Source: Thalassospira sp. MCCC 1A01428 (GTDB lineage: Bacteria > Pseudomonadota > Alphaproteobacteria > Rhodospirillales > Thalassospiraceae). Taken from it: 64,000 nucleotides of DNA. The stretch spans positions 1-64,000 of the forward strand of contig NZ_JFJZ01000008.1 of NCBI RefSeq assembly GCF_002115825.1, given 5' to 3'. The position numbers and the translations under genes were made by a program. The notes beneath the pieces are model-generated. The model saw only the letters and a program-made list of their open reading frames with translations. It was not told the origin of the DNA and searched no databases. Below, piece by piece: positions 17,636 to 26,393 of this stretch (positions are counted from its first letter, which is position 1; each line of letters opens with the position of its first letter).

Positions 17636-18676
17636 TTACGGGCAGGGATTGGGCCACTGGGTCTGGATGTTTTCGATTTCGGCCAGAACATCGTCCGACA
17701 GGGTGATATCGGCGGATCCGATATTGGATTTCAGCTGTTCCATCGATGTGGCACCAATGATGTTTGCCGTCAGGAACGAGCGTGAATTCACATAGGCCAG
17801 TGCCATTTGTGCCGGGTCCAGCCCGTTATCTTTTGCAAGTTTGACATAGGCTTCGGTGGCCTTGATGCCATTTTCCTTAAGATAGCGGCCAAAATATTGC
17901 GGCCACAGGGTTGTCCGTGCCCCTTCCGGGCGCGCACCATTCAGATATTTACCCGAAAGTGCCCCACCGCCCAGCGGTGAATAGGCCAAAAGACCGGCAT
18001 CTTCACGGATCGAGCATTCAGCCAAACCCACTTCATAGGTACGATTCAACAAACCATACGGGTTCTGCACCGAAGCAACCCGGGGCCAGCCTTTTTTCTC
18101 GGCCAGTTCCAGAAACTTCATCAGGCCCCAGGGGGTTTCGTTCGACAGGCCGATATGGCGCACCTTGCCCGCCTTGACCAGTTCATCAAGGGCGGAAAGG
18201 GTTTCCTCTATGGGCGTGAATTCCTCGTTCGTGTCATGCTCGTACCCCAGCTTGCCAAAGAAGTTGGAATTACGATCCGGCCAGTGCAGCTGATACAAAT
18301 CGACATAATCGGTTTTCAGGCGCGATAGCGAACCATCAATGGCGGTAAAAATCTGGTCACGGGTCAGGCGCGGGCCACCCCGCACATAGGGAAAACGCTC
18401 CGCCGGACCAACAATTTTGGTAGCAATCACCAGATCATCGCGCTTGCCGCGTTTTTCCAGCCAGTTGCCAATGATGGTTTCAGTGCGGGTGAAGGTATCT
18501 TCCATCGCCGGAACCGGATACATTTCGGCGGTATCGATGAAATTGATCTCGTTGCTGGTGGCATAATCCAGCTGTTCAAAGGCTTCGTCCTGGGTGTTTT
18601 GCTGTCCCCAGGTCATGGTTCCAAGGCAGATAACACTGACATCGATGTCAGTACGCCCTAAACGGCGATATTCCAT
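17636..18676 (-). CDS. tas: Tas-like NADP(H)-dependent aldo/keto reductase
   Basis: A 346-residue aldo/keto reductase, the same length as E. coli Tas and with the same landmarks: LGTMTWGQQNTQDEA, INFIDTAEMYPVPA, QLHWPDRNSNFFGKLGY and VQNPYGLLNRTYEVGLAE. The catalytic tetrad (Asp and Tyr in the IDTAEMY block, Lys in IATKIVGP, His in YQLHWP) is present. It reduces aldehydes or ketones with NADPH in the cytosol; the physiological substrate is unknown. Start is ATG at 18676. It precedes pirin on the same strand with an 89-base gap, so a two-gene unit is possible. Confidence 0.92.
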   Translation of the reverse strand: MEYRRLGRTDIDVSVICLGTMTWGQQNTQDEAFEQLDYATSNEINFIDTAEMYPVPAMEDTFTRTETIIGNWLEKRGKRDDLVIATKIVGPAERFPYVRGGPRLTRDQIFTAIDGSLSRLKTDYVDLYQLHWPDRNSNFFGKLGYEHDTNEEFTPIEETLSALDELVKAGKVRHIGLSNETPWGLMKFLELAEKKGWPRVASVQNPYGLLNRTYEVGLAECSIREDAGLLAYSPLGGGALSGKYLNGARPEGARTTLWPQYFGRYLKENGIKATEAYVKLAKDNGLDPAQMALAYVNSRSFLTANIIGATSMEQLKSNIGSADITLSDDVLAEIENIQTQWPNPCP

Positions 18677-18801
18677 CCTAAAAGTCCCCTTTTTACAGCC
18701 CTGTTTGCGGACTGTTTCATTTTGGAAATAGGATGAATATATCCTGCCTTGGCGACAATGAAACCGCTGTGAGCCTTTTTTCGTGAAATTTCATCACGAT
18801 A

Positions 18802-19956
18802 TTACATGAACAGGGTTAAAACACCCGTATAAGCGTAAAAACGGTCGTTACATATTTCACCATTTCCGTAAAAACCGGTCAGGGGCAAATCCCCCAGTTC
18901 TTCCTGAATGATCATCATTTCGCGGTTTTCGGTGCCAAACAAATGCGGCCCACGGGCGACACAGCTGCAATAAAGCGCGCCACGCGGCCGGCCAGGCAGG
19001 CGACGCTGCAAATCGGCCAGCATTCGGCGCAAATCCTGTTCGGCTGTTACACTGTCACGGCGAACAAAGCGCACAGCATCGCCGGGCCGGGCGTCGTCAT
19101 TTACGGCTATCAGATTGTTTTGCGGGTCAATGCCCATCAAATTACGTACGACAAAATCACCGGTATCAGTACCGGGCACCATAAAGGCAATGTGATAGCG
19201 CCCGGTACCCAATTGCGCACCGGTGCCTCCCCCCGACGCCAACGACAGGCCGTTTTCATCGGCAGCCATTTCGTCACAAAATACCTGATAGGCTGGCTTG
19301 TCATCCAAAAGTGATATAATGCCGCCCCGCCCCTCGGTAACCCGGTGCACAGGGCCAATTGGCGAACAAGCCTGGCTTAAGCCAACCTGCACCACGGTGT
19401 CATTGGCAAACAAAACCCCGGAAAGCCCCCCACGGGTTACCTTGTTGGCAATTTGCGCCGCCCCCTTGTCATTACCCGACGCAACACCCCCCACCAGATA
19501 GGTTGACCCGGTACGGGCCAATTCGGGCAAAAGTTTCAGGGCTTCGGGCACACCAGGGTCAGCATGGATCAGGCCGAATAATGGTTCCAGCCGGGTGATG
19601 GCATCCTGAAGGGCATCATCATCAATATCGTCATCGGTGCAAATGGGATCAAACACATGAAAACTGTCTTCGTGCAACGGGGCAATCATGACCGATGCCG
19701 CAGGCACCCCGAAATAGGCCCGCCCCGGCCCACAAACGCCAACCCCCGATGTCCCGACCCAGCACTCAACCCCAAGACGGGACCGCAGAAATGTCAACAT
19801 ACTGGCCATATCGCCGGCTATCGGCTCGGAAACATATAAAAACGCCAGTCCACCGGCAATCGGTCCCTGACGTTCGAGTTTTTCAGCCAGTTCCGACGAA
19901 ATTGCTGCCCAGTGTTCACCGCTGGCGTGGGCCGCAATAAATTCCGCTGTCATCAT
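18802..19956 (-). CDS. Stand-alone FIST-domain sensory protein
   Basis: A 384-residue protein made of FIST_N (about 25-220) and FIST_C (about 225-365). Recognisable features are GVECWVGTSGVGVCGPGRAYF, GVLFANDTVVQVGLSQACSPIG and the C-terminal ALYCSCVARGPHLFG with LTGFYGNGEI. FIST domains are thought to bind small ligands, probably amino acids, and often sit in front of kinases or GGDEF domains. Here no output domain is attached and no kinase is adjacent. There is no signal peptide. Start is ATG at 19956, or the next ATG at 19953. Confidence 0.88.
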   Translation of the reverse strand: MMTAEFIAAHASGEHWAAISSELAEKLERQGPIAGGLAFLYVSEPIAGDMASMLTFLRSRLGVECWVGTSGVGVCGPGRAYFGVPAASVMIAPLHEDSFHVFDPICTDDDIDDDALQDAITRLEPLFGLIHADPGVPEALKLLPELARTGSTYLVGGVASGNDKGAAQIANKVTRGGLSGVLFANDTVVQVGLSQACSPIGPVHRVTEGRGGIISLLDDKPAYQVFCDEMAADENGLSLASGGGTGAQLGTGRYHIAFMVPGTDTGDFVVRNLMGIDPQNNLIAVNDDARPGDAVRFVRRDSVTAEQDLRRMLADLQRRLPGRPRGALYCSCVARGPHLFGTENREMMIIQEELGDLPLTGFYGNGEICNDRFYAYTGVLTLFM

Positions 19957-20189
19957 ATTTCCCCGTTAATTGGCGCAAACACCCAGGCGACCATATGCGA
20001 AACAGGATTATTGTTCATATCCATTGCCAATATGCGCCCCATCGCGTTCCCCGCCAAACAAGTTGTTTTGACCGTTTGATCTAACCATTCCAGCAGGTTG
20101 ATCACAAGGGGGCAAACACAGACCTGTCAAAACACCAGCGCGACACATTATAACAGTGCCTTAATATATATGTGCCGCAAAACCCCGGA

Positions 20190-20891
20190 TTAACCGACAT
20201 GGCGCCGCAACAGTTCCATCGCCGCATTTAACTGTGTCATCCGCTGATGCGAACCATAATTGCTATCGGGGTGGTGAATGGCGGCCAGCACCCGGTATTT
20301 GGTCCGAATGGCCCGCAAATCGGGCCGGGCCCCCGGCGCAAAACCCATGACATGCAACGCATCGTTATAGGTACTAACCCCGCGGTCCAGCGGATCAAAC
20401 GCCAGATTATGGACTATCTGGCGCAACCGTTCGACCTCCTCGCGCGATTGCGTCAGTTCTGCAGGGGGTTGCATGATACGTTTTTTAAGATCGGCAACTT
20501 CCTGTAACGCCCGGCGCTCGGCGGCCAACACATCAGGACGGTCCACCCGGATGCGGACATCTCCCCCTTCAAAATCCAGGGCCATTTTCAGGGCCTTGCG
20601 CACCGTGATAACCGAATAACCCGACGGCAACCGCAATTGCAGGCGCGGTTTGCGGCGCCACGGGCGTCCTTCGGCAGGGCCGGATTTAAGCACGATGGTT
20701 TCACGGTCCCCTGCGGGCGGGTCGCCAGGGTCAACATAGCCGTCAATAACGTCTTGCGGCACAATCAGCATGACAGAACGTGCCAGATCGGCGGCATTCA
20801 CTTCGCGTCGTGCAGCAAGATCAAGCACGGCATCGCGAAAAACACTGGCACAGGGAATGGTATAGGACTGCTTTACAGTTGGCGACGCCAT
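20190..20891 (-). CDS. C-terminal J-domain protein
   Basis: A 233-residue cytosolic protein with an atypical layout. Residues 1-110 hold an unassigned region with a basic patch (RPWRRKPRLQLRLP). A predicted coiled coil follows at about 118-165. A compact J domain closes the protein, with the HPD tripeptide at 207-209. Such C-terminal J proteins recruit DnaK to a specific partner. The client is unknown. It lies alone between the FIST gene and a gene-free AT-rich stretch, which must hold its promoter. Start is ATG at 20891. Confidence 0.75.
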   Translation of the reverse strand: MASPTVKQSYTIPCASVFRDAVLDLAARREVNAADLARSVMLIVPQDVIDGYVDPGDPPAGDRETIVLKSGPAEGRPWRRKPRLQLRLPSGYSVITVRKALKMALDFEGGDVRIRVDRPDVLAAERRALQEVADLKKRIMQPPAELTQSREEVERLRQIVHNLAFDPLDRGVSTYNDALHVMGFAPGARPDLRAIRTKYRVLAAIHHPDSNYGSHQRMTQLNAAMELLRRHVG

Positions 20892-22047
20892 GAAGCCCCT
20901 TGTAACGAAAATGGCTTTGATAAAGTGCGACCGGAATGGAAAAACAGCCCGCCTTCAACTTCGATAATCGCGGGGCACAGTGTATGCGAGGGCATATAAC
21001 CGTGCAACTGCAAAAGTAGACAGTTTTGAATCGCTTCCGAGTCAAAATCCGGTTTGCAACAAGGTTTGAAACCGACTTTTTGCAAAGAACAGCTATTCCA
21101 AAAACTTAAATTATTGAAATATATGGATATTTTTTAACTTTCATTATCCAAATTCGACATTCGGAAAATGCATAACAAAGTATTAACAAAACACGCCAGA
21201 GCTATGCAAGCCAACCGCAGCCTCGACCTAACCCCGTTTTCCGCCCATTAAAAACATATATATAACAATTAGTTATGATAATTTGGAAGTAAAGATCGCA
21301 ACCCGTTTCTCGAAACTGCTCAAACCCCAAATTTGTTTCGGTTTGCGGCCTAATTTTTGAATTTTGGCACCAACCCGCGATGCAAAATCGATTGGCTTCT
21401 TTAAAAATCTACGAATGCAGTTGCGACATCGACAATTAGAACACAGCCGAAAGTAAACAAGTTCTTAACAGGCACAACTCGCCGCGAAAATTGCTGGTTT
21501 TTGGGGTCATTTCCAACAGATTTACCGCAATATTGACACCGATAAATAAACATAAACTATTGATATATAACGATAAAATACGAAAAGAGAAAATCTTCCA
21601 TTGCGTATCAAAGATCACGGCAAACATCGTTGCCTTTTCGTTACGAAAACTATCTACATTTGCAGTTTTACAAGACAGATTTTTGCCCTGCGGCATCTTT
21701 TGCAGCCAGAAACACCCTAATTCAGGTCAAAATTACGACCCAAGCCATTAAAGCCACGGCATTTTTATATGATGCGATTATTCAGCCATGCGAATTTGAC
21801 AGGACATTGCATCAACAGCAAAAAACAGCCTGATTCATCGCGCCATACGTTCCCCAGAAATAAGAATAATGAAGAAAATACAATGCACTAACCAAAATCA
21901 AACCGGAACAGATCGCATTGTAGACTGTTGGTTCAGACAGCAACACTGTTTCGCCTCAGACCATTGCCTTGCATCTGATATCTGACCTTTCGTTCCCCGA
22001 ATGCCGTCCTTCCCGTCCACAGCACAAGCCCAACGCAGCGCCCCCGA
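20892..22047. other. 1.15-kb AT-rich stretch without a convincing gene
   Basis: The longest non-coding gap in the window. From about 21080 to 21900 it is visibly richer in A/T than its surroundings, with runs such as the TATATA-type elements near 21257 and 21563. Short open frames exist on both strands (for example 21436-21696 minus and 21491-21751 plus) but have no ribosome-binding site and no family resemblance. The left end carries the promoter of the J-domain gene. I see no tRNA, repeat array or transposase remnant. Confidence 0.6.
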
Positions 22048-22806
22048 TCAGTTTTTTAGGGCCGCAATCACATCTGGCGTTATATTTTTCACAATAACAT
22101 CAACACCCCTGGCATTAGGATGCATACCATCCCCCTGATTGAGTTCCGGGTTTGCAGCAACCCCATCGAGGAAAAACGGATAAAGCGGAAGCTGAAATTT
22201 CTGTGCCAGATCAGGATAGATCGAATTAAACTCGATCCCATATTCCTTACCCATATTTGGCGGTGCCAACATACCGACCAGCAAAATGCGGGTTTGATCT
22301 GCCTGTAACTTTTCAATGATTTGTTCAAGATTATTACGGGTTTGCGCCGGATCCACCCCACGCAAGGCATCATTTGCGCCCAGTTCCAGCACCACCAGAT
22401 CGGGCTTATCGACCAATGCCCAATCAAGCCGTGCCAACCCGGCCGCCGTCGTATCGCCCGACACACCACTGTTAATAACCTTGGCATCCAGCCCCGCATT
22501 TTTCAGGGATTGCGCCAGATTAGGCGCGAAACCATCCTGATCTGGCAGGCCGTAACCGGCAATCAGACTGTCACCAAACAGAACAATGGTTGGTGTTTGC
22601 AAAGAATCGTTTGCGCCATTTGCAGTTTGCGCGTGGGCCGATTGTAAAAATACACAAACCGAAACGAAAACCAGCAATGCCAAAACACACTGCATGACAC
22701 GTGCACGCGCCCCGGAAAAATAGCGCCCCGCCTGTGCAAAAGTGAAACTGTTAACACCGGGGCCTTGCTCCGATATGGATATTGACACATTTGTGCAGGT
22801 AATCAT
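22048..22806 (-). CDS. TesA-type SGNH hydrolase (arylesterase/thioesterase)
   Basis: A 252-residue exported GDSL/SGNH hydrolase. Block I is VLFGDSLIAGYGLPDQDG (Ser nucleophile). The Gly block lies near SGVSGDTTAAG, the Asn block is LELGANDALRG, and the Asp/His block is DGMHPNARG. It resembles E. coli TesA, a periplasmic thioesterase/lysophospholipase. The ATG at 22806 has AGAGGA at good spacing. The signal peptide core begins at Met37 of this product (ATG 22695), so the shorter start remains possible. It is divergent from the ybbA-ybbP-type pair, the classic arrangement for this gene. Confidence 0.88.
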   Translation of the reverse strand: MITCTNVSISISEQGPGVNSFTFAQAGRYFSGARARVMQCVLALLVFVSVCVFLQSAHAQTANGANDSLQTPTIVLFGDSLIAGYGLPDQDGFAPNLAQSLKNAGLDAKVINSGVSGDTTAAGLARLDWALVDKPDLVVLELGANDALRGVDPAQTRNNLEQIIEKLQADQTRILLVGMLAPPNMGKEYGIEFNSIYPDLAQKFQLPLYPFFLDGVAANPELNQGDGMHPNARGVDVIVKNITPDVIAALKN

Positions 22807-22950
22807 TGGCTTCCTCTTGTTATGCTGGCGCAATATTCGGGTATTTTGGTGTTTACCGCCAAATTGCATGAAAACTAATCATCGCAATGGCTGTTTGTCT
22901 CTGTCAAATGCCTACCAAATCGCAATGGCGCAACCCTGACTGGAATTTTC

Positions 22951-23703
22951 ATGCGTGATTCTGCTTCTGCCTCGTCCCTGTCATCGTCCGCCACCCAACC
23001 CGAAACGGTTACTCCGCCGGCAAGCCTGCCAATTAATGTCAAAGGCCTGAAACTAAGCCTGAAAGGCCCTGCCGGGACGGTCGATATTCTTAAAAATATC
23101 GATCTGGCCATTAATGCCGGTGAACGCGTTAGTTTAATTGGCCCTTCGGGCTCAGGCAAAACATCCCTTTTGATGGTCATTGCCGGGCTGGAACAGGCCC
23201 ACGACGGTAAAATTGAAATTTGCGGCCATAATTTGCGCCAGCTTAACGAAGACGGGCTGGCATTGTTTCGCCGTCACCATGTCGGCATCGTATTTCAGGA
23301 TTTTCACCTGGTGCCATCAATGAGTGCGCTTGAAAACGTGGCCTTGCCGATGGAATTTGCCGGGCGTACCGATGCGTTTGAGCGCGCCCGCGAAGAACTT
23401 GCTGCCGTTGGCCTTGGGCATCGTCTGGACCATTACCCCGGTCAGCTCAGCGGCGGCGAACAACAGCGTGTTGCCCTGGCCCGTGCGCTGGCAACCGATC
23501 CGGAATTGCTGCTGGCTGACGAACCCACCGGCAATCTTGATGGGCACACAGGCGAAACGATTATTGAATTGCTGTTTGATCTGGCGCGCAAAAAGGGATC
23601 AACCCTGCTTTTGATTACCCATGACGAAGGGCTGGCCGCCCGGTGTGATCGCTCCATCACCATGCGTGACGGCGTTATTGTTTCGGATGGGGAAGGTGCG
23701 TAA
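22951..23703 (+). CDS. ybbA: YbbA-type ABC transporter ATP-binding protein
   Basis: A 250-residue ATPase of the LolD/MacB-like branch. It has Walker A GPSGSGKTSLL near residue 67, Q-loop VFQDFHLVPSMSALENV, signature LSGGEQQR and Walker B LLLADEPTGNLDG. The first 30 residues are a Ser/Pro-rich tail. It pairs with the large FtsX-type permease downstream. The stop overlaps the permease start as TAATG. In E. coli the equivalent complex sits beside tesA; its substrate is not firmly known, with export of lipophilic or membrane components suspected. Confidence 0.9.
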   Translation: MRDSASASSLSSSATQPETVTPPASLPINVKGLKLSLKGPAGTVDILKNIDLAINAGERVSLIGPSGSGKTSLLMVIAGLEQAHDGKIEICGHNLRQLNEDGLALFRRHHVGIVFQDFHLVPSMSALENVALPMEFAGRTDAFERAREELAAVGLGHRLDHYPGQLSGGEQQRVALARALATDPELLLADEPTGNLDGHTGETIIELLFDLARKKGSTLLLITHDEGLAARCDRSITMRDGVIVSDGEGA

Positions 23704-26246
23704 TGGGGGCTGAAACAACGCAACCAAACCAGTGGGGATTGGCATGGCGGGTGGCACGTCGCGAATTGCGCGGCGGTTTGCGCGGCTTCTGGATTTTTCT
23801 GGCCTGCCTTGCCCTGGGCGTTGGCACCATTGCCGCCGTGGGAAATGTTTCGCAATCGGTTTTAGGGGCGCTAGAACGCGATGGCCGGGCCCTTTTGGGC
23901 GGCGACATTGAAATTCAACAGGTCAATATGCCTGCCAGCCCGGCCCAGCAGAACTGGTTTAGAGATAACGCGCAGCGGGTTGAACAGATTGCCACCTTAC
24001 GCGCCACGGCCTATGGCAATAACCAGCGCCGCCTGGTCGAATTAAAAGCAGTTGATGATCAATACCCGCTATTTGGACAGATGCAGTTGCAAAACGATAC
24101 CCCGTTTGCAAGCACCCTAACCAAAAAAGACGGTCTTTGGGGCGGGGTGGCCGAAGCCGGATTGTTAGAACGCCTGAACATCAAAGTCGGCGATACGGTG
24201 AAACTGGGCGATGTTGATGTGCAAATTCGCGGCATCATCGCCAAGGAACCCGACAAAGCCATTGGCTTTTTGAACTTTGGCCCGCGTTTGATGGTGGCCC
24301 TGCCAGCGCTTGCCGATACCGGTTTGATCGTGCCAGGCAGCCTTGTGCATTATCATTATCTGATCGATCTGAAAAACAGCGACACGATCAAAGCCTTTCG
24401 CACCCGTTTGGATGATGCCTATCCCGACGAAGGCTGGCGCGTACGCGATACCAACAATGCCAGCCCCGGCCTGAAAAACTTTATTGAACGGCTCACCTTG
24501 TTTTTAACCCTGGTCGGGTTATCCGCCTTGCTGGTGGGCGGTATTGGTGTTGCCAATGCCGTACGCAGCCATGTCGAAAGCAAAACGTCTGTAATTGCGA
24601 CGTTAAAATCAATCGGCGCGACGCATAGTCTGGTATTGCGGATTTATTTTTTGCAAATTCTGACAATAGCCCTTCTGGGGATTATTATCGGCCTTCTTAT
24701 CGGGGCGTTGGCCCCCATGCTTGTCGCCCCCATTCTGGCAGACAAGCTGCCGATAGCGGTTACCGCCGGGCCGGCCTTGCCGTCGCTTGTGATTGCAACA
24801 GCATTTGGCATTTTAACCACGCTGGTTTTTGCCCTGCCATCCTTGTTGCGCGCGCGAGAAATTCCCGCAGCCCGACTGTTTCGTTCAGGTGCCGGATTAA
24901 CCGGTAATTTCATTCGCCGCCGCGATCTGCCGGTTTTGGCAGTTCCGCTGGTATTATTACTTATTCTGACAGTTGCCAGTGCCACCGATACAGCCATTGC
25001 ATTGGGCTTTATCGGCGCGTCCATTGCCGCCATTGTCATTTTCACACTGGCCGGGCGCGCTGTTATATCGATATCAAAACGGTTCACAAAGGGGCGCAGC
25101 GCCTTTACCCGTTTGGCATTGGCCAACCTGCACCGGCCCGGCACATCCACCACCGCCGTTACTTTATCGCTGGGATTAGGGCTGACATTGCTGGTCACCA
25201 TTGCCAGCATCGAAGGCAACCTGAACCACGAGATACAGGACCGCTTGCCAGAATCCGCCCCGGCGTTTTTCTTTCTCGATATCCGCCCTGACCAGATCGA
25301 TGCGTTTCGCAGCGAACTTGGCAGCCAAAAAGGCGTTGATAACATTGAACAAACACCAATGTTACGGGGCCGTGTTACTGCGTTAAACGGGGTAAACGCC
25401 AACGATGTGCCGCCAGGTGATGATCGCTGGTTTTTACGCGGTGATCGGGGATTAACCTTTGCCAAAACAGCACCCGAGGGCACCAAAATCACACAAGGCA
25501 AGTGGTGGCCGGAAAACTATAACGATGCCAGCAAGCCGCTGGTATCGCTGACCGCCGATATCGGGGCCAGCTTTAACCTGAAACCGGGCGATACCTTAAC
25601 GGTGAATGTGCTGGGCCGTGACATTACCGCCGAAATTGCCAATCTGCGCGAAGTGGACTGGCAAAGCCTGCGCATGAATTTTGCCATGGTGTTTTCTCCC
25701 GGACTGATCGACAAGGCCCCCTACAGCCTGATCGCCACCGCCCACATGCCCCCGGCGATGGAAGAACCGGTTGATCTTATGATTGGCAAGGATTTCCCCA
25801 ATGTTTCCGCCATTCGCGTGCGCGAGGCACTGGAAGCAGCCAATACCATTTTGGCCGGGATCGGCCTTGCGCTGAGTGCAACCAGTTCCATCGCCATTAT
25901 TGCCGGGGTGCTGGTGCTGGCCGGTGCTGTCGCCGCCGGTCGGCGCAAACGCATTTATGATGCCGTTGTTCTTAAAACGCTGGGCGCAACACGAGCCAAC
26001 ATCTTATACGCCTATGCGCTGGAATACGGTATTCTGGGCCTGTCGACCGGGTTAATTGCGGCCCTGTTTGGCAGTGCGGCGGCGTGGGCCGTTTTGGTGC
26101 TGGTAATGGGCGCAAGCTGGACGCTGTTACCCGTAACCATTTTTGGCCCGATCCTGATCGGATTAATCGCCACATTAACAGCCGGGTTCATCGGCACCTG
26201 GCAAGCCTTGCGCAGCCCGGCAGCGCCGATTTTGCGCAATGAATAA
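23703..26246 (+). CDS. ybbP: YbbP-type FtsX-family ABC permease
   Basis: An 847-residue membrane protein. One helix near residues 25-45 is followed by a periplasmic domain (about 50-260). An FtsX core of about four helices follows (about 265-420), with two more to about 450. A second periplasmic domain (about 490-680) and a second FtsX core (about 700-840) close it. This doubled layout is typical of YbbP and other type VII ABC exporters, which work by mechanotransmission rather than transport through a pore. Translation is coupled to ybbA through TAATG. A bidirectional terminator follows. Confidence 0.9.
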   Translation: MGAETTQPNQWGLAWRVARRELRGGLRGFWIFLACLALGVGTIAAVGNVSQSVLGALERDGRALLGGDIEIQQVNMPASPAQQNWFRDNAQRVEQIATLRATAYGNNQRRLVELKAVDDQYPLFGQMQLQNDTPFASTLTKKDGLWGGVAEAGLLERLNIKVGDTVKLGDVDVQIRGIIAKEPDKAIGFLNFGPRLMVALPALADTGLIVPGSLVHYHYLIDLKNSDTIKAFRTRLDDAYPDEGWRVRDTNNASPGLKNFIERLTLFLTLVGLSALLVGGIGVANAVRSHVESKTSVIATLKSIGATHSLVLRIYFLQILTIALLGIIIGLLIGALAPMLVAPILADKLPIAVTAGPALPSLVIATAFGILTTLVFALPSLLRAREIPAARLFRSGAGLTGNFIRRRDLPVLAVPLVLLLILTVASATDTAIALGFIGASIAAIVIFTLAGRAVISISKRFTKGRSAFTRLALANLHRPGTSTTAVTLSLGLGLTLLVTIASIEGNLNHEIQDRLPESAPAFFFLDIRPDQIDAFRSELGSQKGVDNIEQTPMLRGRVTALNGVNANDVPPGDDRWFLRGDRGLTFAKTAPEGTKITQGKWWPENYNDASKPLVSLTADIGASFNLKPGDTLTVNVLGRDITAEIANLREVDWQSLRMNFAMVFSPGLIDKAPYSLIATAHMPPAMEEPVDLMIGKDFPNVSAIRVREALEAANTILAGIGLALSATSSIAIIAGVLVLAGAVAAGRRKRIYDAVVLKTLGATRANILYAYALEYGILGLSTGLIAALFGSAAAWAVLVLVMGASWTLLPVTIFGPILIGLIATLTAGFIGTWQALRSPAAPILRNE

Positions 26247-26255
26247 CCGCCCATG

Positions 26256-26300
26256 AAAAAAAGCGGGCAAAACCCTGTTACCGGTTCTGCCCGCTTTTCT
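26256..26300. terminator. Bidirectional terminator between ybbP and acyl-CoA synthetase
   Basis: AGCGGGCA (26262-26269) pairs with TGCCCGCT (26288-26295), with an inner ACC/GGT. A-run on the left and T-run on the right serve both convergent genes. Confidence 0.85.
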
Positions 26301-26393
26301 GTTTTAAGGCCAACATCCGCCTGAAAATGGCGATCAAATCGCATACGATTCGATTTTCATGGCCCAGCACGCTGCCAAGCCATACACCAAAAC

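Noticed and set aside
21436..21751. Two opposing open frames in the A/T-rich gap
   Set aside because: Neither has a start signal or recognisable sequence; stop codons are frequent in this composition only by frame chance.
24644..25501. 285-codon open frame antisense to ybbP
   Set aside because: Shadow of a clear FtsX-type permease; no start signals.
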